This document shows positions 25,357 to 33,672 of a stretch of 64,000 nt of DNA, in pieces. Numbering within the stretch: the stretch's first letter is position 1; each line of letters starts with the position of its first letter. The DNA is from Couchioplanes caeruleus. Lineage in GTDB: Bacteria; Actinomycetota; Actinomycetes; Mycobacteriales; Micromonosporaceae. The notes under the pieces were generated by a model, which was not told the origin of the DNA, did no database searches, and saw only the letters and a program-made list of their open reading frames with translations. The position numbers and the translations under genes were made by a program. The stretch is from contig NZ_RJKL01000001.1 in the NCBI RefSeq assembly GCF_003751945.1, forward strand, positions 1,054,001-1,118,000, written 5' to 3'.

Positions 25357-27695
25357 AGTCGGACGCCCTTCGGCTTCTCGCTGATGCTCTTGATCAGTGC
25401 CCGCACTCGGGCAAGGTGCGCGTTCTGGGGAGAGAGCTCGCTGAAGACGCCGGGCCAGATCTCGTTCTGGTATGACCGGCCGAGAGACCGGAACTCGGCC
25501 TCCGAATACCCGGACCGGATGAAGGCGTCCTCGAAGTACTCTGCCGCAGCGCCCAGCACCGCGGCAGGCCGGATATTGCCGTCAAGCAGCGCCGACCGGG
25601 TCTGATAGGCAGCGCTCTCGGCCGCTTCGGTGATCCGCTGGAGCAGGTTGCCGGCACCGCGCTCGTCAATCGCGACGACGAACTGCGCGGTCCGTTCGCC
25701 GCCTGGGCCCTCTACCTCGAAGTTGAGGTTGCGCAACTGTTCGGCGATCCACGGGTAGACGTGTGAGCGGTAGTCGAGCGTCAGGCCGGCCAGCTCACCG
25801 ACGGTCGCGGCCAAGTGCGGGCACGGCTCGGCAGCCTCGTTCAGCCGGTTCTCCAGGACCCGCAACCGGTTGCCGGGCGCTGATCGCCTATCGATCGGAT
25901 CGCCTGCGCCGACACGCGCGCTCTCACCCTCGCCTTCGGCGAGGAGCGCGCCGAACTCGTCCGCCAGGGTGTCCTCGATTCGGGTGAGCAGCTCGCCGAC
26001 CGTATCGGCGAAGTAGTCGTCCAGCGATCGGAACCGGCCGCTCAGCTCGACCCGCAGCCGGTTCAGCTCGTCCACCGCGAACGGCGCGCTGTTGCGGTAC
26101 TTCCGCATCTTCGCCAGCGCCTCGGTGCGCCACTCCTGCTCGCCGCGGCCGAACGCGTCGGCGATCCAGGCGGTGGCGTCCGCGTACGCATGGGATACCG
26201 CCTCCTGGTAGTCCTCATCGATGTTGCCGGCCTGCTCCTGGTAGTGCTCCCGGACGAGGCCAAGCGCGGCGGCCAGACGCTCGCGCAACGCGTCGGTCTG
26301 GGCATCGAGCAGCTGGGCGGAGCTGGCGGTCGGCACCGTCCGCAATTGCGCCTGAAGGGCGCCGGCGTGCGCCTCGACCTGGGAGGCCAACTGGTCGCTG
26401 CGATCCTGCAGGCTGCCGGCCAGCCGGGAGTCCATCGCCCCGACGTTGTCCGCCGCGTGCCGCAGCACCGGACCCAGGACGTTGGCGGACACCGAGGAGG
26501 GGTCGGCCGCGTCAGCGGTGAGCACGATGTGGAAGCGATTCGGCATACCGGAATTGACCTTGTCCAGGATGGAGCCGCTCAGTGCGTCGATCAGCTCGGG
26601 CCGCTTACCATCGTCATTGACCACGATGAAAGCGAAGTCCCGGGGATCGACGGCGGCCCCGCACACCTGCTTCACGAGCTGCATGGCACGGCCGGACTGA
26701 TCGTTCCAAAAAGCGGAGTCCCCGGCCGGGCGAACGACCATCAGGACGAGATCCACCTCGTGCTGCAGGCCGTCCAGATGGTGTGCCTCGACCTCGATAC
26801 CGATCTCGCCAAGCCCGGGTAGATCCACCAGGGCGATCCGACCGACATCCGCATGCGGGAACCTGCAGCGAATGCGGATGTCCTCGACCGCCAGATACTT
26901 CCTTTCGATGATCGCCCCCTGCCGCTCCCGGCGCAGGTCGCCGTCGTCCGGGTAGGCGACGTAGCCGCGCAGCTCGGTCAGCGGCACATTCCGGACGTCA
27001 CCCAGCAGGTCGGCCCGGTAGGTGGGAATTGAACGCTGCCACTTAAGCAGGTCGTCGCGCAGACTGGCCCCGTTGGGGAAGGGTCGGACGTCCAGCCCGG
27101 TCAGGCGATCATCGGCGGCGAACCCGTCGAGCGTCGTGGGCTCGCGCAGGCCGAGGCCGCGGTAGAACGGCCCCACGAGGTCGGCCAGGAAGGACTCCTC
27201 GCTGCGCCGCCGCATCAGGGCGCCGGCCTCGGTGTGGGAGTGGAAAATCCGGCTGCGCACCGCGGTTACCGGCAGCCCCGAACCCGTCGGGATCTGCTCG
27301 TCATCGAGCCCGCTGACGGACTGCAGGAATGTGCTCTTACCCACCCGCGCCTGGCCGCTGACGCCGATGTTTACCGTGTCGCGGGCGAGCCGTGACTCCA
27401 GCGCCTGCATGTCGGCCAGCATCTCGGCGATCTCCAGCCGCAACTGACGCGAGTCGCCCCGCTCAGCCAGGGCCAACCGGGTGGCGTCCGGCACGGCGGG
27501 CTGCTCGCGGAGCTGGGCCAACGCCGCATCGAGGTGGCTCATCTGGGCGGCCGTCTCCTGCCATCGCAGCATCGCGGACTGCAGGGTGGGCAGCCGCCGC
27601 CGGCGCGCGGCGATGATGGCGTCGATCCGACCGGTGATCTCTGAGCTCTCCGCGATCGCTGCTGCCTCCATGGGAACCACGCACCCTTGCGTCAT
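25353..27695 (-). CDS. Dynamin-like large GTPase
   Basis: 780 residues from the ATG at 27695, selected because AGGAAAG lies 6 nt upstream; a longer in-frame extension has no ribosome-binding site. Helical N-terminus (residues 10-105), GTPase domain with G1 GQARVGKST (114-122), conserved Thr/Ser switch region, G3 DLPGLGE (291-297) and a VVNDD segment in the G4 position. After the GTPase domain come ~450 residues of long helices with heptad-like Leu/Ala spacing (ALQAQLRTV, YFADTVGELLTRI), as in the stalk of dynamin superfamily proteins. First gene of the conflict operon; likely sensor or mechano-GTPase at a membrane. Confidence 0.82.
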   Translation of the reverse strand: MTQGCVVPMEAAAIAESSEITGRIDAIIAARRRRLPTLQSAMLRWQETAAQMSHLDAALAQLREQPAVPDATRLALAERGDSRQLRLEIAEMLADMQALESRLARDTVNIGVSGQARVGKSTFLQSVSGLDDEQIPTGSGLPVTAVRSRIFHSHTEAGALMRRRSEESFLADLVGPFYRGLGLREPTTLDGFAADDRLTGLDVRPFPNGASLRDDLLKWQRSIPTYRADLLGDVRNVPLTELRGYVAYPDDGDLRRERQGAIIERKYLAVEDIRIRCRFPHADVGRIALVDLPGLGEIGIEVEAHHLDGLQHEVDLVLMVVRPAGDSAFWNDQSGRAMQLVKQVCGAAVDPRDFAFIVVNDDGKRPELIDALSGSILDKVNSGMPNRFHIVLTADAADPSSVSANVLGPVLRHAADNVGAMDSRLAGSLQDRSDQLASQVEAHAGALQAQLRTVPTASSAQLLDAQTDALRERLAAALGLVREHYQEQAGNIDEDYQEAVSHAYADATAWIADAFGRGEQEWRTEALAKMRKYRNSAPFAVDELNRLRVELSGRFRSLDDYFADTVGELLTRIEDTLADEFGALLAEGEGESARVGAGDPIDRRSAPGNRLRVLENRLNEAAEPCPHLAATVGELAGLTLDYRSHVYPWIAEQLRNLNFEVEGPGGERTAQFVVAIDERGAGNLLQRITEAAESAAYQTRSALLDGNIRPAAVLGAAAEYFEDAFIRSGYSEAEFRSLGRSYQNEIWPGVFSELSPQNAHLARVRALIKSISEKPKGVRL

Positions 27696-27994
27696 TCGAT
27701 CTTTCCTGATTCGAGCGATAAACGCGCATGCCTCGACCAGTCTGTCGACGGTGGAACGGTTCGTCGTCGGCCTATCGGGCATCGATGATGACGGAAAGTA
27801 GACAACATTCCGGCAATCATCGAGGTGTCCCATACGAGGAGTACTGAATTGATCTAGATAAGCGACGCGGCAGTCGAGTTCGCGCAGCCCGCAGACCGTC
27901 TTCGGCGTGCTACCTGCGCGACGGTCAGGTCTGGCACGACGCGGAGGAAGGTGGCTCTACCCCATCACCCGCGCCGACGACATGGTCACCCGGC
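27696..27994. other. Gap between the CIS cluster and the GTPase operon
   Basis: 299 bp. It must hold the end of the CIS transcript and any promoter for the GTPase operon. Relatively AT-rich around 27700-27860 (gtactgaattgatctagata). No strong hairpin seen, so read-through from the CIS operon into the GTPase operon cannot be excluded. Confidence 0.4.
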
Positions 27995-30900
27995 CTACTT
28001 GTCTTTGTCGCCGCGGCGGGCTTCCATCTCCTCGTGGGTCACGGCCGTCCCCCGGCCGCTGGACTGACGTCGTGCCCGCTCAGCGCGCAAGGGTTCCGTG
28101 TCGGGGTGCTCGAGGTCGAGCAGGCGTCGATGCTCGCTGTCGAACCAGTCGAACACCTCGAGCCTGAGATTGCGACCCGTTGGCAGATGATCGCCGTGGC
28201 CCGCGTCCTTGTGCATTACCGTCACCCGCCCCATGAAGCGGTACTTCCAGCGCTCTGCGTCGGCTTCCGCTATCTTCAGCATCCCGCTGTTGATCATCTT
28301 CTTGATCTCGCGGAGGACCTGGGGCCCGATGTCCGCATGGTAGGAGCTCGTGCCGGGAGGTGCCAGCCGGTCACGCCCCCCGGCCTCGTCTGGTTCGTTC
28401 TTCGGGGACCGAGGCTGCCGGCCGGACTTACCCTTGCCTCCTCCACGCCCGCGGCCACCTCCGGCGGCGACCGGGCCGTCGGAGGTACCGGTGCGGCCCC
28501 ACTCCACCTCGACGGCCGGGATGTCGACGTCGGAGTTGGCCGCCTGCTCGGGCCGTGGCAGCCGGTTCTCGTTCGCCGGCGGCCCATCCCAGGGCTCGAC
28601 GTTGTCGTTCGCGGCCTCGCCGCGCAACCTCTCGGGGTCGAACCCACCGCGGTTGCTCGGCCTCGACGGACCCGCCGGGCCGGGGTCGTTCCCACCCTTG
28701 GTCCATCGCTCGAGCATCTCCATGATCGCAGTGCGTTCCGCGCCTGCGGGCAGGCGATTCACCGCGTCCCGGAGAATCGCGGCCGCCTCCGGGGCCTCGG
28801 GCAGGAAGCGCCAGCGGGACAGCTTCATCTGGTTGCGGATTGATTCCCACGGGACCCGCCCCTGAGTCTCGTACATCTTCAACCACTTGTCGGTCGCCGC
28901 CGCCGCATTCTGCCGGAGTGCCTCCGCGTGGCGGGGGCCGAATTCGATCGGTCGGCCCGACTCCATCTCGCGAATCGGTTCCTGCATCCGGGGCGCCGGA
29001 GTCTCGCCCGGAGCGTCGGTAGGCGCGGTCTCCTTGGGCGTCGGCTTGGTAGGCCCGGTCTCGCTGGGCATGGTCGGGCCGGTCTCGGCAGGCACGGGCG
29101 GCTTCGTCTCCGTAGGCACGGGCGAGCCTGCCTTGGGCGGTTCGACCGGAGTGCCGGTCGTGGTGGCGACGGGACTCATCCGGACGCGTTTGACAACGGC
29201 GATCACCCCGTTCACGACCGCCGACAGGACGAACAGAGCCGCCATCAGCGTCAGCGCGACACCGACGCCGAGCAGGCTCCCGGCCATCTGGACGTAGTCG
29301 CGGTTCTTCTCCGTCTGCGTCTGGCGCGTCGTGATGAGGTCGATCACCGCCTTGACGAAACTCACTCCCTCGTTCAGCAGATACACCTTCAACAGTCCTA
29401 GGCCGACAGCCGAGGCCAGTGCCAAGCCCACCCCCGCGCCGGCCGGTCCCCCCACGACGGCGCCGAGGCCGACCACCAAGAGGGTGAACAACCCGCTCAG
29501 GAGCATGAGAACATTGGTGAGCCGTCGGCTCAGTGCCAGCGGGAACTCGAGTACGACCAGAATGTTCGACCAGATGTCGTGCCAGAATCCGGCGAAGTCG
29601 GCCCAGCTCCCGAACGGCCAGCGCGGGGCGAAGAAGCTGGAAACGGCATTCGCCCAGTCGGTAGACCACAGATCATGGAACTCGCGGGCGATCCCCGGGA
29701 ACGGAAAGATCAGACTTTTCAGCGAATCCCACAGCATCTCGCTGATGTCCAGCTGCGCCCAGGCCTCTCCGATCGCTTTAGTGAAGCCGGTAATGACGTC
29801 GCGGGGACTGGTGATGCTCCGCTCGGGTCTGCCCGGCTCGGGCTGCCGTTGGACGACCACGCCGGTCGACTCGGCCGGGACGGTGTCCCGCAGCTTCTCC
29901 TCACCGAAGGCGACAGCCTTGGGTGGCGCCTCGGTGTTCAGCCGCGCGGCCAGCCTGTCGACGTAGGGACTCACGAAGCCGACCGGGTCGGCGGCGACCC
30001 TCTTCACGAACTCCCATGCCTCGCTGATCTTCCGCATCGTGCTGAGCACCGCGTCGACGCCGAAAGAGGTGACGTTGTCGGCGAACTCGCCGATGCCGGC
30101 AAGGATCTGATCGGCGTACGCCCTCAGCCGTTGCAGCAGCCCGGAAAGGTAGTCCCGGATCTCTTCCCACAGCGCGCGGACGCCGTCGACGAGTCGCCTG
30201 GCGGCGGACTGCACGGCTTGCGGCAACTGGCGGAACGGCCAGCTGTCGAGAATGCCGGTGATGGTGCCGAACAGCCCGGAAACGAAGCTGGAGACGGCAT
30301 CCCAGATCCCGGTGCCGGTGCTGAGTACGGCGTCTATCGTGGACCTGATGCCCTGCCAGACCAGCGTGACGCCGGCCTGAAGCAGCTTCCATGCGGAACC
30401 CAGCAGGTCGCCGTTCATCATCTTGACAGCGGCCGTCAACATCTCGGCCGGCGAGGTGATGTTCCGGAGCAGCGCCCGCACGCCGTTACCGATGGAGTCG
30501 AAGGCGGAGCCTGCGAAGTTCTTGATGTCCGCGTACTTGGCATTGAGCCAGTCGGTCCCGGCCGTGACGACGCTCACGATGCGGTCGTAGACCCACTCGA
30601 GACCGGCAACGACCTTGTCCTTCACCCACACCGCGGAGTCGACGGCGGCGTCCTTGACCACCCCGGCTGCGGTCGTGACCCCGCTGATGCTGGGGTCGAA
30701 CTCGTAGTCGGTGAACGGGATGCTGACGTTGTACCAGGCTCCCTGCACGTCCGGCTTGTCGCCGGTGGCCGTGACCACCGGCTGTCTGCCCGCCTCATCC
30801 GGTGTCTTGCGGGGGAGATCGCCCGTCTGCTGGACGACGTGCGTCAGCTCGTGTGCGATCAGGCCGCGGTCGTTCACGCTGCCCTTGCCGCCCAGCCAGA

Positions 30901-31429
30901 TGTCCTGCTTGTGGGTGAAGGCCCGCGCCCCCAGGCGGTCGGCGTCGCCGCGGTCCTGCTCACTGTCGTGGATGCGTACGCCGGAGAAGTCGGCACCGAG
31001 CCGGTCCTCCATGTCGCCACGCATCACCGCCGTCATTGGCCGACCGCCGGTCGGCGAGGTGATGCGTGCACCCAGCGATCCGCCGTCGGGAACCGGGGCA
31101 CGCGACACCGTCGGCGCCGTCGCACTGTGCACGCTATTGGCGGACGCACCGGCCGCGACCCGGTCGGCCTCGCGCTCGAGCGGATCGTCCGGCGCGCCTA
31201 CCGCGAGTTTGGGCTGCACGGCGGTCGCCGCCGGTCCGATCGGATCGAGCTCGGGGGGCTCGACCGCCGGCCGGCGCAGCAGCGCGCTCGACACGCCGCG
31301 GTTACCGAGACGCCGCTGCAAAGCCGCTGGCGTCCCGCGTGCTGGTGCCGCGGGCGAGGGGACAGCAGCCGGTCGTTGCCTGTCCGGCTCCGGCCCGGTA
31401 CGACCGGGCTGCGGCGTGCTGCGGGCCAT
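27995..31429 (-). CDS. Large DUF4157 protein, candidate CIS effector/toxin
   Basis: 1144 residues. Residues ~120-202 form a DUF4157 domain ending AHELTHVVQQ, whose HExxH (193-197) is intact. DUF4157 is an established marker of proteins loaded by extracellular-type contractile injection systems. Residues ~240-530 are amphipathic helices. Two hydrophobic clusters follow (around 620-690 and 715-750). A Pro/Thr/Glu repeat (ETGPT-type units) sits at about 765-805. The last ~120 residues are a separate charged domain with MHKDAGHGDHL and FDWFDSEHRRLLDLEH that I do not recognise and that may be the toxic part. The gene follows fibre-like genes and ends the CIS operon. The C-terminal activity is unknown. 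Confidence 0.75.
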   Translation of the reverse strand: MARSTPQPGRTGPEPDRQRPAAVPSPAAPARGTPAALQRRLGNRGVSSALLRRPAVEPPELDPIGPAATAVQPKLAVGAPDDPLEREADRVAAGASANSVHSATAPTVSRAPVPDGGSLGARITSPTGGRPMTAVMRGDMEDRLGADFSGVRIHDSEQDRGDADRLGARAFTHKQDIWLGGKGSVNDRGLIAHELTHVVQQTGDLPRKTPDEAGRQPVVTATGDKPDVQGAWYNVSIPFTDYEFDPSISGVTTAAGVVKDAAVDSAVWVKDKVVAGLEWVYDRIVSVVTAGTDWLNAKYADIKNFAGSAFDSIGNGVRALLRNITSPAEMLTAAVKMMNGDLLGSAWKLLQAGVTLVWQGIRSTIDAVLSTGTGIWDAVSSFVSGLFGTITGILDSWPFRQLPQAVQSAARRLVDGVRALWEEIRDYLSGLLQRLRAYADQILAGIGEFADNVTSFGVDAVLSTMRKISEAWEFVKRVAADPVGFVSPYVDRLAARLNTEAPPKAVAFGEEKLRDTVPAESTGVVVQRQPEPGRPERSITSPRDVITGFTKAIGEAWAQLDISEMLWDSLKSLIFPFPGIAREFHDLWSTDWANAVSSFFAPRWPFGSWADFAGFWHDIWSNILVVLEFPLALSRRLTNVLMLLSGLFTLLVVGLGAVVGGPAGAGVGLALASAVGLGLLKVYLLNEGVSFVKAVIDLITTRQTQTEKNRDYVQMAGSLLGVGVALTLMAALFVLSAVVNGVIAVVKRVRMSPVATTTGTPVEPPKAGSPVPTETKPPVPAETGPTMPSETGPTKPTPKETAPTDAPGETPAPRMQEPIREMESGRPIEFGPRHAEALRQNAAAATDKWLKMYETQGRVPWESIRNQMKLSRWRFLPEAPEAAAILRDAVNRLPAGAERTAIMEMLERWTKGGNDPGPAGPSRPSNRGGFDPERLRGEAANDNVEPWDGPPANENRLPRPEQAANSDVDIPAVEVEWGRTGTSDGPVAAGGGRGRGGGKGKSGRQPRSPKNEPDEAGGRDRLAPPGTSSYHADIGPQVLREIKKMINSGMLKIAEADAERWKYRFMGRVTVMHKDAGHGDHLPTGRNLRLEVFDWFDSEHRRLLDLEHPDTEPLRAERARRQSSGRGTAVTHEEMEARRGDKDK

Positions 31430-31469
31430 GGTCAGCGATCCGCAGTCGAGGACAACACAGCAAAGGTCG

Positions 31470-32288
31470 TCATAACGTCGACCCGGGTACCGCAGGCGCC
31501 GCCGACGCGGGCGGCGGCTTGAGGTCGGCGAGGTTCTTCTCCAGCGCGGCGAGCCGATCCTCCACCTTTGTGCACAGAACCTCGATGGGGTTGACCCACG
31601 CCCGTTCCGTCATGTCCGGAAGGCCGTCGATGCCGTTGTCCTTGTCCAGCTTCACCGAGCCGAGCAGGATCCAGCATTCCCCGCAGCCACACCCGGGGCA
31701 GCGGGTCCAGCCGGCACAGAGGGAGTGGGCGTCGCCCTCCTCCTCGGGACGGCGGCAGACCTTGGCCCGCAACGCCTCCAGGTCCTCCCTGCTGAACGCT
31801 TGGATGAGCACCTGTTCCCTGGTCCGGCGGCAGTCGAACTGCGCAGCGTCAAGGTCGGACGCGCAGGAACACGAGCACGGGTCCTTCGGCGCCTCATCGG
31901 TGGTGACGCGCCGGGCCAGGAGGTACACCTCGTCGGGCGGCGTCTGGCACGAGCAGGCCTCCGGGCTCAGGTCCAGCTCGACCGGGCCGCACAGTTCGAT
32001 CGGCCGACCCTCGCAGTCGATCGCCATCCCGGGATCAACCCGGACGACCCAGGCGGGCTGCTTCTCCGGCGGAGTCTTCACCGCCAGGGACAGACCACAG
32101 ACGACACCGCGGCCAAAGTACGCACGGAGCACGGTTTGCAGCAGGGAGACCGAGTATTGCTGGGACGCCGCCAGGTCTTCGGCGGTGACGATCATGCCGT
32201 CCCGGAACGTGACACTGGCGGTGGACGTGGGCTTCGTCTTGCGCGGAAGCGTGGGGCGCTGGCTGGTCTTCATCGATGTCTGCCTCAT
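31470..32288 (-). CDS. CIS-associated fibre/baseplate-accessory-like protein, Cys-rich
   Basis: 272 residues. The N-terminal half has a conserved-looking motif set RDGMIVTAEDLAASQQYS, then YFGRGVVCGLSL, then DPGMAIDCEGRPIEL. The next gene upstream carries an equivalent set (VLTAEQLNRGLEDE, HGYGVVLGFG), so the two are distant paralogues. A middle/late segment is unusually Cys-rich (CSCQ, CSCSC, CPGCGCGECW), suggesting metal binding or disulfides. The C-terminal helix (KVEDRLAALEKNLADL) is a short coiled coil. Start overlaps the upstream stop (ATGA). A role in target attachment is inferred from position after tail-protein I. Confidence 0.6.
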   Translation of the reverse strand: MRQTSMKTSQRPTLPRKTKPTSTASVTFRDGMIVTAEDLAASQQYSVSLLQTVLRAYFGRGVVCGLSLAVKTPPEKQPAWVVRVDPGMAIDCEGRPIELCGPVELDLSPEACSCQTPPDEVYLLARRVTTDEAPKDPCSCSCASDLDAAQFDCRRTREQVLIQAFSREDLEALRAKVCRRPEEEGDAHSLCAGWTRCPGCGCGECWILLGSVKLDKDNGIDGLPDMTERAWVNPIEVLCTKVEDRLAALEKNLADLKPPPASAAPAVPGSTL

Positions 32289-33652
32289 TCCTCGTCTTCG
32301 CCGTCGGGGCGGATCTGGCGGTAGCCTTCGGCGCTCCCGACCTGGAACGCGGACACGAAGTCGCCACCGGGACGGGCCTCACCGTGGCCGCGTGCGTCGA
32401 TCGGGCGCGCGTCGAGCATCCGGCCGCAGTGGTCGCGCAGCAGTTGCCCCCGGATCGTCAGCTCGAACCGGACGCCGTCAAACAGGTTCGAGTACTTGCC
32501 GGTCACCTCGTTCTGCAACCACTCGCGAGTCGGCCGCAGGCGCACACCCCCGGCGACGTCGCCGTGCCGGTCGAGCGGCTCGACCCGGGACTTGTCGTGT
32601 CTGCCGTCGGTCGGCACCCGCCGGCTCCGGAGGTAGTCCGCGTCCCGGTCCCGCAGGATCGCCGTCAGGAAGACGCTGGCCTCGTGCAGGGTCGCCACCC
32701 GGATCGGCCGGGTGAACCACACCTCGAAGCCGGTGGTGGTGATCGTGTGCTCGAACTCGTTCCACTCCACCGGCGTGGCCCAGCCTCGCTCGATCCAGCC
32801 GTACCAGGAGATCGACTTCACCCGGGGCAGCGCGACGTCGCCGCCGGTGACCAGCTCATAGAGCAACGGGTTGCGGTAGACCAGCGGGCGCACCGAACAG
32901 GCCCGGGGCGGCGATGGGAGAAGGCCGTACCGGGGCTCGCAGTCTGGCCCTTCCCGGTCACGGTCTACCAGGTCGCCGATCTCGAGGCAGGCGATCGGTA
33001 CGGCCACCTCCGGATCGGGGTCATAGGTCCAGTCCTCGACGCAGGTGGGCCGCAGGTCCCCCGGCCGCCGAGGAAGCCACGCCACGTCCTCGCTGACCGG
33101 CACCGTGTGGTCGTTCTGGCCGGGCAGGCTCCCGGTCCGCCGGCACACGTACTCCTCATGCCCGACGCAGAACCCGATCGGGTGGTCGGGACAGTGCCGG
33201 TCGATGTGACGGCAGCCGTGTCCCAGGGTGAAGACGACTCCTTCCAGCCACCACGGGGACCGGTCGGCGATGGACGGCGGGCAGCCGTCGGTCAGTGGCG
33301 GGCGCCGGGCGTAGTGGGCGTAGAGCGTGTAATGGCCGGGGCGGGTCAGGCGCTCACCAACGGTGTCCCGGACGCCGAGGTGCCCGCCGGGCCAGTAGAG
33401 CATCCGGCCGTGCCGATCCAGCGCCAGGCCGGTGGTGATCTCCAGGCACTCGTGCCGCAGGACCAGGTCGCCGTCTTCGTCTACGACCGGGCCGAACCCG
33501 AGGACCACGCCATAGCCGTGGACCGCCCGATTCAGCAGTCGTTGCCGGTTCAGTTCGTCCTCGAGGCCACGATTGAGTTGCTCGGCCGTGAGTACCTGCC
33601 GGGGTCGGAAGCTCGGTCGTTGGGACCAGGCGATGTGCTCGGTGTGCGTCAT
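32285..33652 (-). CDS. CIS-associated fibre/baseplate-accessory-like protein
   Basis: 455 residues from the ATG at 33652, preferred because AAGGAG lies ten bases upstream; an ATG at 33676 overlapping the upstream stop would add eight residues. N-terminus carries the FRPRQVLTAEQL ... HGYGVVLGFG ... GLALDRHGRMLYWPGG set shared with the next gene. The remainder is beta-rich with several Cys (VFTLGHGCRHIDRHCPDHP, EYVCRRTG) and a C-terminal domain with FEVWFTRPIR. No membrane segment. It lies between tail-protein I and the Cys-rich paralogue, the place where fibre genes sit in related systems. Receptor binding is inferred. Confidence 0.6.
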   Translation of the reverse strand: MTHTEHIAWSQRPSFRPRQVLTAEQLNRGLEDELNRQRLLNRAVHGYGVVLGFGPVVDEDGDLVLRHECLEITTGLALDRHGRMLYWPGGHLGVRDTVGERLTRPGHYTLYAHYARRPPLTDGCPPSIADRSPWWLEGVVFTLGHGCRHIDRHCPDHPIGFCVGHEEYVCRRTGSLPGQNDHTVPVSEDVAWLPRRPGDLRPTCVEDWTYDPDPEVAVPIACLEIGDLVDRDREGPDCEPRYGLLPSPPRACSVRPLVYRNPLLYELVTGGDVALPRVKSISWYGWIERGWATPVEWNEFEHTITTTGFEVWFTRPIRVATLHEASVFLTAILRDRDADYLRSRRVPTDGRHDKSRVEPLDRHGDVAGGVRLRPTREWLQNEVTGKYSNLFDGVRFELTIRGQLLRDHCGRMLDARPIDARGHGEARPGGDFVSAFQVGSAEGYRQIRPDGEDEE

Positions 33653-33672
33653 GTCGTCATCGCTCCTTCGTG

